Shown here: piece by piece, positions 9,124 to 17,326 of the stretch | Numbering within the stretch: the first letter of the stretch is position 1 | How the letters are laid out: every line of letters begins with the position of its first letter | DNA from: Actinacidiphila acididurans | GTDB lineage: Bacteria; Actinomycetota; Actinomycetes; Streptomycetales; Streptomycetaceae | Length of the DNA: 64,000 nucleotides | Reading direction: 5' to 3' | NCBI RefSeq assembly: GCF_016918855.1 | Contig: NZ_JADKYB010000005.1 | Location: 372,001-436,000 of the forward strand | Program-made: the position numbers and the translations under genes | The notes under the pieces: model-generated | Told to the model about the DNA's origin: nothing | Database searches by the model: none | What the model saw: only the letters and a program-made list of their open reading frames with translations

Positions 9124-10524
9124 ATGTCGCTGCACAAGGGGTCGGGCACGGAGCGCAAGGTGGCCGTGAACCCGTTCTACGGGGAGGCCGACCCGGTCGG
9201 CGGCATGACCGCCGCTCCGCCCCAGCACCGGCTGCCGGACGGGCCGATGGCGCCCTCGGCGGCGTACCAGCTCGTGCACGACGAGCTGATGCTCGACGGC
9301 AACGCCCGGCTGAATCTGGCGACCTTCGTCACCACCTGGATGGAGCCGCAGGCCAGTGTCCTGATGGCGGAGTGCGCCGACAAGAACATGATCGACAAGG
9401 ACGAGTACCCGCGCACCGCCGAGCTGGAGCGGCGCTGCGTGGCGATGCTGGCCGACCTGTGGAACGCGCCCGACCCGGACTCCGTCGTGGGCTGTTCGAC
9501 CACCGGCTCCTCCGAGGCGTGCATGCTGGCCGGCATGGCGCTCAAGCGCCGCTGGTCCCGGCGCACCCCGGGCTACCCGGCCACCGCCCGGCCGAATCTG
9601 GTGATGGGCGCCAACGTGCAGGTGTGCTGGGAGAAGTTCTGCGCGTTCTGGGAGGTCGAGCCGCGGCTGGCGCCGATGAGCGGCGACCGGCTGCACCTGG
9701 ACGCCGAGGCGGCGCTGGCGCTGTGCGACGAGAACACCATCGGCGTGGTGGCGATCCTCGGCTCGACCTTCGACGGGTCCTACGAGCCGGTCGCGGAGAT
9801 CTGCGCGGCGCTGGACGCGTACGAGGAACGCACCGGCGTGCACATCCCGGTGCACGTGGACGCCGCCTCCGGCGGGATGATCGCGCCCTTCCTCGACCCG
9901 GACCTGGTGTGGGACTTCCGGCTGCCGCGGGTGGCCTCGATCAACACCTCCGGCCACAAGTACGGCCTGGTCTACCCGGGCGTGGGCTGGGCGCTGTGGC
10001 GCGACACCGAGGCGCTGCCGGAGGAGCTGGTCTTCCGGGTGAACTACCTGGGCGGCGACATGCCGACCTTCGCGTTGAACTTCTCCCGGCCCGGCGCCCA
10101 GGTGGTCGCGCAGTACTACACCTTCCTGCGGCTGGGCAAGGACGGCTACCGCGCGGTGCAGCAGGCCAGCCGGGACGTGGCGGGCCAGCTCGCCGACTTC
10201 TTCGCCGGCCAGGAGGACTTCCGCCTGATCAGCCGGGGGGACCAGCTGCCGGTGTTCGCGGTCACCACCGCGCCGCACGTGACGGCCTTCGACGTGTTCG
10301 ACATCTCCCGGCGGCTGCGCGAGCACGGCTGGCTGGTGCCCGCGTACACCTATCCCGCCAACCGGCAGGACCTGGCCGTCCTGCGGTTCGTCTGCCGCAA
10401 CGGCTTCTCCTCGGACCTGGCGCACCTGCTCATCCAGGACCTGCGCCGGCTGCTGCCCGAACTGCGCCGCCAGCCGCACCCGCTGAACCGGCCGGAGAAC
10501 GTGGCGACGGCCTTCCATCACTGA
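9124..10524 (+). CDS. gadB: Glutamate decarboxylase (PLP-dependent)
   Basis: Starting at ATG 9124 behind GGACGGAACGG, the protein is 466 residues, the same length as E. coli GadB. The frame is open further upstream to 9010, but those residues are not family-like. The PLP lysine lies in INTSGHKYG (K279), with HVDAASGG upstream binding the cofactor. The enzyme converts glutamate to GABA plus CO2, consuming a proton, for acid resistance or GABA metabolism. No glutamate/GABA antiporter is adjacent. The dodecin gene follows 70 bp downstream. Confidence 0.94.
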   Translation: MSLHKGSGTERKVAVNPFYGEADPVGGMTAAPPQHRLPDGPMAPSAAYQLVHDELMLDGNARLNLATFVTTWMEPQASVLMAECADKNMIDKDEYPRTAELERRCVAMLADLWNAPDPDSVVGCSTTGSSEACMLAGMALKRRWSRRTPGYPATARPNLVMGANVQVCWEKFCAFWEVEPRLAPMSGDRLHLDAEAALALCDENTIGVVAILGSTFDGSYEPVAEICAALDAYEERTGVHIPVHVDAASGGMIAPFLDPDLVWDFRLPRVASINTSGHKYGLVYPGVGWALWRDTEALPEELVFRVNYLGGDMPTFALNFSRPGAQVVAQYYTFLRLGKDGYRAVQQASRDVAGQLADFFAGQEDFRLISRGDQLPVFAVTTAPHVTAFDVFDISRRLREHGWLVPAYTYPANRQDLAVLRFVCRNGFSSDLAHLLIQDLRRLLPELRRQPHPLNRPENVATAFHH

Positions 10525-10594
10525 CCCGCCGCTGAACCCATCACTGGACCCATCGCTGAACCGATTCGGGGGGCACCTGACGAAAGGACCGGTC

Positions 10595-10807
10595 ATGTCC
10601 GAGCACACCTACCGCGTCACCGAGATCGTGGGCTCCTCCCCCGACGGGGTGGACGCCGCGATCCGCAACGGCATTCAGCGTGCCTCGCGCACCCTGCGCG
10701 AGCTGGACTGGTTCGAGATCACGCAGGTGCGCGGACACATCGAGAACGGCGAGATCGGCCACTACCAGGTGGGGCTGAAGGTCGGCTTCCGGCTGGAGGA
10801 GGCGTAG
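10595..10807 (+). CDS. Dodecin family flavin-binding protein
   Basis: The 70-residue protein has the dodecin pattern: YRVTEIVGSSPDGVDAAI near the start, an aromatic residue within LDWFEITQVRG that would stack on flavin, and a closing YQVGLKVGFRLE strand. Dodecins are dodecameric shells that store or buffer riboflavin or FMN. The start has the ribosome site GAAAGGA. It lies behind the glutamate decarboxylase gene, but no functional link is evident. Confidence 0.93.
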   Translation: MSEHTYRVTEIVGSSPDGVDAAIRNGIQRASRTLRELDWFEITQVRGHIENGEIGHYQVGLKVGFRLEEA

Positions 10808-10880
10808 CCGCCTGCGCCGGACGGGTGCCTTTCCCCGGACAGTGGCGCCCCGGACGGCGCAATATCGGTCGCCAAATCCG

Positions 10881-10896
10881 ACAATGCGTCAATTGT
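10881..10896. promoter_or_regulatory. Short inverted repeat upstream of the MreB-like gene
   Basis: ACAAT and ATTGT arms are separated by 6 bp in an unusually AT-rich patch, about 50 bp before the start at 10947. It could be an operator or promoter element; the evidence is only symmetry and position. Confidence 0.3.
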
Positions 10897-10946
10897 TGTG
10901 TCGTGTTCCGCCGAGTTCCGCCGAGCCGACGCATTCGGGAGCCGTC

Positions 10947-12020
10947 ATGAGCCATCAGGAACCGCCCGGGCCGCTCGCGCCGACGCTGGAGGCGCTGCGC
11001 CGCTGCACGGTGGCCGTCGACCTGGGCGCCGCCCGGACCCGGGTGTACGTACGCGGCGGCGGCCTGGTGGTGGACGAGCCGAGCGTGGCCGCGGTGGACG
11101 TGCGCACCGGCGCGCTGATCGCCGTGGGCGCCAGCGCGGAGCACATGGCCGGGCGCACCCCGGACCACATCCGGGTGGTCCGGCCGGTCGCGGCCGGCGT
11201 GGTGGTGGACGTCGGGATGGCCCAGCGGATGCTGCGGCACATCCTCGGCAACAAGCTCGGCCGCCGCCGGCTGCGGCTGATGCTGCGCGGCATGCGGACG
11301 CTGCGGGCCGCGGTGTGCATGCCGCACGGCAGCGAGCCGACCGCCCGCCGGGCCGCGACCGAGACCCTGCTGGGGCTCGGCGCGAAGCAGGTGGAGCTGG
11401 TGGACACGCTGCTGGCCGCCGCGGTGGGCTGCGGGCTGCCGGTGGAACAGCCCGAGGCCACGATGATCGTGGTGTGCGGGGCGGGTACGACGCACGTGGC
11501 GATCCTGTCGCTGGGCGCCATCGTGGCCGCCGAGACGGTGGCGGTCGGCGGCGACGCGATCGACCGCGCGGTGGTGGCCCATCTGCGCAACGAGCACGAG
11601 CTGATCCTGCCCAGCCACGGGGTACGGCCGCTGCACCGCAGGCTGTCCGGCCCGGCCGGCGCGCCGGACACGATCGAGGTCCAGGGCCGGGACGTGGTCA
11701 GCGGCCTGGCCCGTACGGTCGCGGTCGGCACGGACGGCCTGCGGCAGGCCATGCACGCGCCCCTGACCGCCGTACGGGACGCGATCACCGGCGTCCTGCG
11801 GCACTCCCCGCCCGACCTGGTGGCCGACCTCGCCGACCGCGGCATCATGCTGGCCGGCGGCAGCGCCCACATGCCCGGCCTCGACCACATGCTCCGCCAC
11901 GCCATGGGCATCCCCGTCCACACCGCACCCCACCCCGACACGGTCGCCGTCCGCGGCCTGGGCGCCCTGATCGAGGGCCAGGTCCGCGCCATCCCCCTGG
12001 ACCCACTGGCCGAGGTCTAG
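10947..12020 (+). CDS. MreB/Mbl family actin-like protein
   Basis: The 357-residue protein, starting at ATG 10947 behind GGGAG, has the actin-type nucleotide fold: a phosphate-1 loop region VAVDLGAARTRVYV (about residue 18), a phosphate-2 region VCGAGTTHVAILSLG (about 175) and GIMLAGGSAHMPGLD near the C-terminus. These match MreB/Mbl proteins, but the sequence is divergent and the gene stands alone, without mreC, mreD or rodA. Streptomyces carry extra MreB-like proteins linked to spore-wall integrity. That role is a plausible inference only. The gene is convergent with the DUF2786 gene, 19 bp away. Confidence 0.85.
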   Translation: MSHQEPPGPLAPTLEALRRCTVAVDLGAARTRVYVRGGGLVVDEPSVAAVDVRTGALIAVGASAEHMAGRTPDHIRVVRPVAAGVVVDVGMAQRMLRHILGNKLGRRRLRLMLRGMRTLRAAVCMPHGSEPTARRAATETLLGLGAKQVELVDTLLAAAVGCGLPVEQPEATMIVVCGAGTTHVAILSLGAIVAAETVAVGGDAIDRAVVAHLRNEHELILPSHGVRPLHRRLSGPAGAPDTIEVQGRDVVSGLARTVAVGTDGLRQAMHAPLTAVRDAITGVLRHSPPDLVADLADRGIMLAGGSAHMPGLDHMLRHAMGIPVHTAPHPDTVAVRGLGALIEGQVRAIPLDPLAEV

Positions 12021-12039
12021 CGACCGGGCGTACGGGCGG

Positions 12040-13083
12040 TCACAGCCGGGCGCGGTCGGCGGCCCGTTCGCCCTGGACCCAGCCATCGGCGTCGCGGCCC
12101 TTGAGGCGCGAGGTGGTGGTGGCCGGGAAGAGGCGCTCGGTCTCCCGCTGGACGGCCAGGTCGCGGGCCGCCAGGACGGGGAGCAGGTCGGGGGCGGTAC
12201 GGGTGCCGGCTGCCTCTTCCTCGCCGGCGGCCTCGGTGAGGCGCTGCCGGATCCGGGAGGCGTAGGCGACCAGGAAGGACTCCCGGAAGTCGCGGGAGCG
12301 GGAGACGCGGCCGCCGTGCAGCGCGCGGTCGGCCTGGACCAGCAGGGACGTGTAGAGCAGCTCGACCGCTTCCAGGTCGCCGTCGTGGCCGACGACCGTG
12401 GAGAAGCCGAAGTCGGCGGACCAGACGGTCGCGCAGCGGTTCGCGGTGGCGACGGCGTCCAGCAGCAGGGCCTTGGCGCCCTCGTACGGCCGGTCCACGC
12501 CGATGCGCCGGGAGCCGGGACCGGTGTGCCCGCCCGCCGCAAGGGCCGCGTCGATGCTGTGCCTGGCCATCAAGTGCTGCGCCTTCGCCGTCAGCGCCTC
12601 GGCCTCCTCGGGGTACCCGGTCGACTCGGCCTTGGCCAGCAGCGCCCTGATCCGCCCGAGCACCTTGCCCTGGCCGGGAGTGGCCGGCGCGGGCCCCCCA
12701 CCGGTCAGCGCCGGGATACGGGGCAGCCGTGCGTAAAGGTGCAGCACCTCCACGAAGGCGGTCGCCCCGGAGAACCGGTCCAGCCGCTCCCGCGCGACGA
12801 ACTCCGCCAGGTCGCGCCCCTGCTCCAGCCCCTCGGCCAGCCTGAGGTGCCTCGGTGTCAGCTCGCGCCCGGCCATCCGTACCAGATCCGGGGCCTCCCA
12901 GCCGCGTGCGTGCGCCTGCTGCCGGATCCGCGCGTACGCCTCCGCGGCCACGTCGACCCACCGCTCCCCCGCGCCGGCCAGTACCGATGCCGCGCCGTCG
13001 GTCTCGGCGTCACCGTCCCGCCCCGCGGCCCCGGCGGCGAGGACCCGCCCCAACGCCTGCTCGAAGTCGTCCACGCCGTCCAT
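12040..13083 (-). CDS. DUF2786 domain protein
   Basis: The 347-residue soluble protein contains the DUF2786 core at about residues 137-180 (GRIRALLAKAESTGYPEEAE, then AKAQHLMARHSID). The flanking regions are Ala/Arg-rich and mostly helical. Members are widespread in actinomycetes and phages, and their function is unknown. It starts at ATG 13083 and is preceded by a long repeat region, so its promoter must lie near or within that region. Confidence 0.8.
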   Translation of the reverse strand: MDGVDDFEQALGRVLAAGAAGRDGDAETDGAASVLAGAGERWVDVAAEAYARIRQQAHARGWEAPDLVRMAGRELTPRHLRLAEGLEQGRDLAEFVARERLDRFSGATAFVEVLHLYARLPRIPALTGGGPAPATPGQGKVLGRIRALLAKAESTGYPEEAEALTAKAQHLMARHSIDAALAAGGHTGPGSRRIGVDRPYEGAKALLLDAVATANRCATVWSADFGFSTVVGHDGDLEAVELLYTSLLVQADRALHGGRVSRSRDFRESFLVAYASRIRQRLTEAAGEEEAAGTRTAPDLLPVLAARDLAVQRETERLFPATTTSRLKGRDADGWVQGERAADRARL

Positions 13084-13163
13084 TGTCCGCTGCGGGGAGC
13101 GCCGAAGGCGCGGAGGTCCACGAGGCGGGCGCCTCGACGCCGGCTAAGCCTGCGTCCCGGTGG

Positions 13164-13590
13164 CCCCTTGCGGACCCGTCTGCCATGCACGGTCCATGCC
13201 GGTCCGCCCCGCCGTCGTGGTTGCTCGCGTGGGGGCACCCCCGGACGGAGTCTGGGGGACCCCGCGCCCCTTCGGGGCGCCTTCGCCCGCTGCCCGAACG
13301 TACGGCCGGCACCCTCCCAAGCCCGCCCGGCGGCGTCTCATCGACCCCTTGCCGACCCGTCTGCCATGCACGGTCCATGCCGGTCCGCGCCGCCGTCGTG
13401 GTTGCTCGCGTGGGGGCACCCCCGGACGGAGTCTGGGGGACCCCGCGCCCCTTCGGGGCGCCTTCGCCCGCTGCCCGAAACGTACGGCCCGCACCCTCCC
13501 AAGCCCGCCCGGCGGCGCCTCGTCGACCCCTTGCCGACCCGTCTGCCATGCACGGTCCATGCCGGTCCGCGCCGCCGTCGTGGTTGCTCG
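13164..13590. repeat. 181-bp tandem repeat, two full copies and a partial third
   Basis: The marker TGCCATGCACGGTCCATGCC begins at 13181, 13362 and 13544, giving periods of 181 and 182 bp. Each full copy contains the 51-bp dispersed block with the GCGCCCC-TTC-GGGGCGC hairpin (13231-13281 and 13412-13462). The third copy diverges at about 13590. The 675-bp gap between the DUF2786 and M56 genes is filled by this array and the next repeat, with no gene seen. Confidence 0.9.
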
Positions 13591-13736
13591 CGCAGTTCCC
13601 CGCGCCCCTTCGGGGCGCCCCCGGCTGGCCCCCGGCCGCCAAAGCACCGCGCGAGCAAGATCCCAAAGCACTGCCCGAGCAAAAACCAAGCCCGCCCGGC
13701 GATTGAGGGCGAAAGCCCGAGCCGGGAGGAGGGGAG
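13582..13736 (-). repeat. Dispersed intergenic repeats in inverse orientation
   Basis: 13582-13609 is the reverse complement of the 28-bp block at 2079 and 4453. Further on, around 13690-13710, comes the reverse complement of the block found in the 51-bp array at 1840. The order of elements matches that around 2000-2106 read backwards, suggesting one composite intergenic repeat family. Confidence 0.75.
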
Positions 13737-13758
13737 ACACCCGCTCAAGGCACAGCCC

Positions 13759-14688
13759 TTAGCGACCCCGTAGGGACTGGGCCGATTCGATGGAGCCGTG
13801 GAGATCCTGCGCGGCGTCGAGTGCGGCGGCCGCGGAGAGGGTGAGGCAGGCCGCCAGGACGGCGGCGATGGCGCGGGGGGCGGTGTGGCGGGCGGAGACG
13901 GGCGCGGGAGCGGCCAGAAGCGCGGCGACGCGACGCGGGACGGGGCCGGTGGTCGCAGAGAGGGCGGCGTAGGGGCGCGGGGCGGGCCGGGCGGCCAAGG
14001 CGGCGCGGCCGATCGCGCGGGCGGCCAGCCGCCGGTCGCCGACCGCGGCGGCGGCGGACTCGTCGGCCCAGCGCTCCAGGGCGTAGGAGAGGGGCGCGCG
14101 CAGCACCCGAAGCGCCGGGTGGGCGGCGCAGGCCAGCGCGAGGCCGGTGAGGAAGGCGTGGTGGCGGCCGGACAGGTGGGCCCGCTCGTGGGCGAGCAGG
14201 GCCTCGCGCTCGGCGGAGTCCAGCGCCTTGAGCATGCCGGAGGTGACCACGATCCGCCCGGGCCGGCCGGGCAGCGCGTAGGCGTCGGGCCCGGGATCGG
14301 CGAGCACCGTCAGGTCCCCGGCGTGGGTACCGGCGGACGCCACGACGCGGCGGGCGCGGGCGACGGTCACCAGGTGGGCGCGGACGGTACGGGCCACCGC
14401 GACCACGACCGCGGCCAGCAGCGCCCAGGCCACGCACGCGGCGGGCCCGGTCACCTGGTCGCCGACCAGCGGCAGCACCATGTGGCCCAGCGCGGCCACC
14501 GGCGGCAGCATCAGCGCGCCGGCCCCGGCCAGCAGGGCGAGCGCCGCCGTACTGCACGCGGCGAGCAGCACCGCCGAGCCGGCGATCAGCCAGGCCGCGG
14601 CCCGGGGCGGCAGCGCCTCGGCGAGCCGGCGCGCGGCGGGCGCGGCGAGCAGCGGCAGGACGAGGGGCAGCCAGACGACCGTGTTCAC
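13759..14688 (-). CDS. M56 family (BlaR1/MecR1-like) membrane metalloprotease without a sensor domain
   Basis: The 309-residue protein starts with GTG at 14688, overlapping the blaI stop as GTGA, so the two are translationally coupled. Hydrophobic segments cover residues 4-18, 30-55, 60-75 and 83-100. The zincin motif HERAH is at 167-171, with a likely third ligand in ERWADES near 205. In BlaR1/MecR1 such a protease responds to beta-lactam and leads to loss of the BlaI repressor. This protein lacks the long extracellular penicillin-binding domain, so its trigger must differ. A further hydrophobic segment lies near the C-terminus (about 280). Confidence 0.87.
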   Translation of the reverse strand: MNTVVWLPLVLPLLAAPAARRLAEALPPRAAAWLIAGSAVLLAACSTAALALLAGAGALMLPPVAALGHMVLPLVGDQVTGPAACVAWALLAAVVVAVARTVRAHLVTVARARRVVASAGTHAGDLTVLADPGPDAYALPGRPGRIVVTSGMLKALDSAEREALLAHERAHLSGRHHAFLTGLALACAAHPALRVLRAPLSYALERWADESAAAAVGDRRLAARAIGRAALAARPAPRPYAALSATTGPVPRRVAALLAAPAPVSARHTAPRAIAAVLAACLTLSAAAALDAAQDLHGSIESAQSLRGR

Positions 14689-15089
14689 GCGCCCCGCCCC
14701 CCGTCGTCGCCGCCCGGCTCCTCGGCCAGCAGGGCGCGCAGCAGCGCCTCGTCGTCCGGGCCGAGCCCGGAGACGAAGCGGGCCAGCACCGTGCCCCGGT
14801 CGTCCTGCGCGGACTTGTCGAGCTCGCTGCGCATGCGCCGGGCGGCCAGGCCCGGCGAGTCCTGCACCGGCAGATAGGCGTAGCCGCGCCCCGCACGGGT
14901 GCGGCTGACCGAGCCCTTTTCGTACAGCCGGGCCAGAATGGTGGTGACCGTGGTACGGGCGAGCTCCATGCCGAGGTCGCGCTGAACGTCCGCCGGGGTC
15001 AGGGCACGGCCGCCGGCCGCCCACAGGGCGGCGAGCACACTCGCCTCCAGTTCGCCCGACGGGCGGCGAGCCGCGTTGGCGTCCGCCAT
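14685..15089 (-). CDS. blaI: BlaI/MecI family transcriptional repressor (copy 1)
   Basis: The 134-residue winged-helix protein starts with ATG 15089. It has the family core: ELEASVLAALWAAGGRALTP, RTTVTTILARLYEKG (recognition region) and RAGRGYAYLP (wing), followed by a C-terminal dimerisation helix. BlaI proteins bind palindromes with a TACA...TGTA core and are inactivated by proteolysis through M56 partners. Two such palindromes lie at 15113-15150, between this gene and the divergent dedA, so both are likely targets. The M56 gene follows with a GTGA overlap. No beta-lactamase gene is present in the window. Confidence 0.93.
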   Translation of the reverse strand: MADANAARRPSGELEASVLAALWAAGGRALTPADVQRDLGMELARTTVTTILARLYEKGSVSRTRAGRGYAYLPVQDSPGLAARRMRSELDKSAQDDRGTVLARFVSGLGPDDEALLRALLAEEPGGDDGGRGA

Positions 15090-15112
15090 GAATCGCCCCT
15101 TCCCGTTCGTTC

Positions 15113-15150
15113 GTCTACAGTGCTGTAGACCGACTACACGACTGTAGTCG
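15113..15150. promoter_or_regulatory. Paired BlaI-type operators between blaI and dedA
   Basis: GTCTACAGTGCTGTAGAC (15113-15130) is a perfect palindrome with 8-bp arms. It is followed without a gap by CGACTACACGACTGTAGTCG (15131-15150), also with 8-bp arms. Both contain CTAC-N6-GTAG, matching BlaI/MecI operator cores. The same motif recurs at 50257-50293 and 52136-52268. The position suits repression of both divergent genes. Confidence 0.85.
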
Positions 15151-15204
15151 GCAGGGGCGCCGCACCGCGCTCCCCGGAACCCATTATGGGAGGGCTCCAC
15201 CACC

Positions 15205-15975
15205 ATGCCCCTGCCCGCGCTGAACCAGGCCGTGAACGTTCTGGACGCGACCTCGCTGCTGTCGTCCTTCGGGGCGCTCGGCATCGCCGTGGTGATGTTC
15301 GCCGAGACCGGCCTGCTCATCGGCTTCTTCCTGCCAGGCGACTCGCTGCTGTTCACCGCCGGGCTGTTCTGCGTGAACGGCTCCTCCAAGGCGGTGCACC
15401 TCTCACTGTGGCAGGTGCTGATCGCCGCCGCGGCGGGGGCCCTGCTCGGCGCGCAGACCGGCTACGTGATCGGCAAGCGCGGCGGACCCGCGCTGCTGGC
15501 CCGCAGCCGCAGCCGCAAGCTGCACGAGGGCGCGGCCCGGGCCGAGGAACTGCTCGGCCGGTACGGGCACGCCAAGGCGGTGGTGCTGGCCCGCTTCATC
15601 CCGGTGGTCCGTACCGTGCTCAACCCGCTGGCCGGCGCCCTGGGCGTGCCGGCGCGCACCTTCACCCTGTGGCAGGTCATCGGCGGCGCGGTCTGGTCGC
15701 TCGGCCTGGTGCTCGGCGGATACGCGCTCGGCTCGTCGATCCCGCACGTGGACAACTACCTGCTGCCGCTGGTCGCGCTGATCGTGATCCTGTCCCTGAT
15801 CCCGCTCGTGCTGGAGATGCGGCGCGGCCGCGGGCGCGGCGGCGACGGCGGCGGGTCCGGCCGGGGCGAGTACGGCGGCCCGGGCACGTACGGCGAGTCC
15901 GGCGGCGAGAACCCGCGGCAGGGCGGCGGCCGGCACGCGGCGCAGCGGTCGGCGGCCGACTCGGACCGCTACTGA
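15205..15975 (+). CDS. DedA family membrane protein (copy 2), probable BlaI target
   Basis: The 256-residue protein has the DedA signatures FLPGDSLLF (about 42-50) and RFIPVVRTVLNPLAG (about 131-145), with four to five membrane segments. The C-terminal 45 residues are a Gly/Arg/Ser-rich tail. Family members include undecaprenyl-phosphate flippases. The gene is divergent from blaI, and the paired operators end 54 bp before its start, so it is probably repressed by BlaI. That would connect it to uppP and the PAP2 gene further right, which carry the same operator. The ribosome site GGGAGG is spaced rather far from the ATG. Confidence 0.9.
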   Translation: MPLPALNQAVNVLDATSLLSSFGALGIAVVMFAETGLLIGFFLPGDSLLFTAGLFCVNGSSKAVHLSLWQVLIAAAAGALLGAQTGYVIGKRGGPALLARSRSRKLHEGAARAEELLGRYGHAKAVVLARFIPVVRTVLNPLAGALGVPARTFTLWQVIGGAVWSLGLVLGGYALGSSIPHVDNYLLPLVALIVILSLIPLVLEMRRGRGRGGDGGGSGRGEYGGPGTYGESGGENPRQGGGRHAAQRSAADSDRY

Positions 15976-16125
15976 TCCCGCGGGCACCGATCCCGCAGGC
16001 GCCGGCCCGCGGGCACCGATCCCGCGGGCCGGCCTGACACGCCCTCGCCCGGAGCATTGACCGGGGTCGCCCGAATCCGGGTGCGATCGTCGCATTTCCG
16101 CATCTTCATCGCTGATCGGAGAGAC

Positions 16126-16530
16126 ATGCGCATTCGTACCCTCCTGGCCGCGGGTGGCCTCGCCGTCGCCGTCGCCACCGGCTGCGCGGGGACCGCCACG
16201 GCCGCCCCGCAGCAGTCGGGCCCCAGCACGGTGAACGGCAACGGCTCGACCCAGGCGTTCGGCAACACCGTCACCGGCGGCACCGACAGCCCGGAGATCG
16301 GCCTGGTCCAGGGCAGCCTGAACAAGCCCTGCGTGGCCCTGCCGGTCAAGGCGGACGTCGGATCGCTGATCGGCCTGGTCCCGATCACCGCACAGGGCAT
16401 CGACCTGCTGTCGGCGCCGCAGGACGAGCAGTGCGCGGACAACTCCACCCAGGCCAAGGGCGACGAGCCGCTCTCCCACATCCTGGACAACATCCCGCTG
16501 CTCTCCGGCAACGGCTCCCGCAACCGCTGA
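16126..16530 (+). CDS. Rodlin family secreted protein
   Basis: The 134-residue precursor starts at ATG 16126 behind GGAGAG. It has a signal peptide of about 27 residues ending near ATAAP, then the rodlin pattern: NGNGSTQAFGNTVTGG, LVQGSLNKPC, VGSLIGLVPI, a DLLSAPQ segment, CADNSTQAKGDEPLSHIL and a closing SGNG. Rodlins organise chaplin fibrils into the rodlet layer on aerial hyphae and spores. The mature protein has two cysteines. A third cysteine inside the signal region gives a weak lipobox-like ATGC, which I consider fortuitous. Only one rodlin gene is here, whereas rdlA and rdlB are paired in S. coelicolor, and no chaplin gene is adjacent. Confidence 0.88.
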   Translation: MRIRTLLAAGGLAVAVATGCAGTATAAPQQSGPSTVNGNGSTQAFGNTVTGGTDSPEIGLVQGSLNKPCVALPVKADVGSLIGLVPITAQGIDLLSAPQDEQCADNSTQAKGDEPLSHILDNIPLLSGNGSRNR

Positions 16531-16560
16531 GCCCGTACTGAGCCCGTACTGAGCCCGTAC
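16528..16560. repeat. 11-bp direct repeat at the rodlin stop codon
   Basis: TGAGCCCGTAC occurs three times in tandem (16528, 16539, 16550). The first copy contains the rodlin stop codon, so the array looks like slippage growth just behind the gene. Confidence 0.85.
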
Positions 16561-16566
16561 ACGCCA

Positions 16567-16603
16567 CCGGCCGCCCTCCCGCTCGTACGCGGAGGGCGGC
16601 CGG
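16567..16603. terminator. Hairpin terminator between rodlin and yceI
   Basis: 13-bp perfect arms, CCGGCCGCCCTCC (16567-16579) and its complement (16591-16603), enclose an 11-base loop. It lies between two convergent genes and could serve both. Confidence 0.8.
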
Positions 16604-16656
16604 AAAGCCGTACGGGACCGGGGCCGGACCGTGGAACGGCGACCGGGCCCCGGGAA

Positions 16657-17211
16657 TCAGCCCTGCTTGGCCTGGGTGGCCTCGATCTCCAGGGCGATCT
16701 TGATCTTGTCGCCGACCGCCGCGCCCGCCGCGCCGCCGGTCACGCCGAAGTCGCTGCGGCTGATCTCGGTGGCGGCCGAGAAGCCGGCGATCGCGTGGCC
16801 CTCGTAGTGGGTGCCGAAGCCGTTGAGCTCGAGCTGGAGGGTGACGGTCTTGGTCACGCCGTGCAGGGTGAGGTCGCCGTCCACCTCGAAGAGCTCGGCG
16901 GTCTGCGGGCGGACCGCGGTGGAGGTGAAGGTCATCTCCGGGTACGTCTCGACGTCGAGGAAGTCGCCGCCGCGCACGTGGTCGTCGCGCATCTCGTTGT
17001 TGGTGCTCACCGAGGCGGTCTTGATGACGGCCTCGACCGTGGAGTCGAGCGGGTTCTCGGCGGTGACGATGGTGCCCTCGAAGGTGGCGAAGTGGCCGCG
17101 GACCTTGGAGACACCCAGGTGGCGGACGTAGAAGGACACGTCCGAGTGGACGGCGTCGATGGTCCAGGTGCCGGCGACGTACCCGTCGATGACGTCGGTC
17201 TGCGTGGACAT
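16657..17211 (-). CDS. YceI family protein
   Basis: The 184-residue protein is a single YceI lipocalin-like barrel: WTIDAVHSDVSFYVRHLGVS at the start, MRDDHVRGGDFLDVETYP in the middle and LTLHGVTKTVTL later. No signal peptide is visible, so it is probably cytoplasmic. YceI proteins bind isoprenoid or other lipophilic molecules; the ligand here is unknown. It is divergent from a MarR regulator, which probably controls it. A second YceI domain occurs at 61170-62072. Confidence 0.93.
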   Translation of the reverse strand: MSTQTDVIDGYVAGTWTIDAVHSDVSFYVRHLGVSKVRGHFATFEGTIVTAENPLDSTVEAVIKTASVSTNNEMRDDHVRGGDFLDVETYPEMTFTSTAVRPQTAELFEVDGDLTLHGVTKTVTLQLELNGFGTHYEGHAIAGFSAATEISRSDFGVTGGAAGAAVGDKIKIALEIEATQAKQG

Positions 17212-17293
17212 GGGAGCTCCTCAGCGATTGAGCGGCAGTGCAAGCCGGCACATGCGGGTTGGTTGAGCGCTCACGCAATATACCCGCTCTGGT

Positions 17294-17319
17294 GTTGAGA
17301 GTTCAACCATACCTATACT
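17294..17319 (+). promoter_or_regulatory. marR promoter and inverted repeat; probable leaderless transcript
   Basis: GTTGAGAGTTCAAC (17294-17307) has 5-bp arms and suits a MarR-type operator. TATACT at 17314-17319 is a near-consensus -10 box, and the ATG begins seven bases later, so the marR mRNA is probably leaderless. No good -35 box is seen at 17-18 bp. The yceI promoter must lie on the opposite strand nearby. Confidence 0.6.
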
Positions 17320-17326
17320 GGGACAC

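Noticed and set aside
13164..13609. CRISPR array or phage attachment region
   Set aside because: The 181-bp units contain dispersed intergenic blocks; there are no spacers, integrase or tRNA gene.
14685..15150. Inducible beta-lactamase locus
   Set aside because: BlaI and an M56 protease are present, but there is no beta-lactamase or transpeptidase gene and the M56 protein lacks a penicillin sensor.
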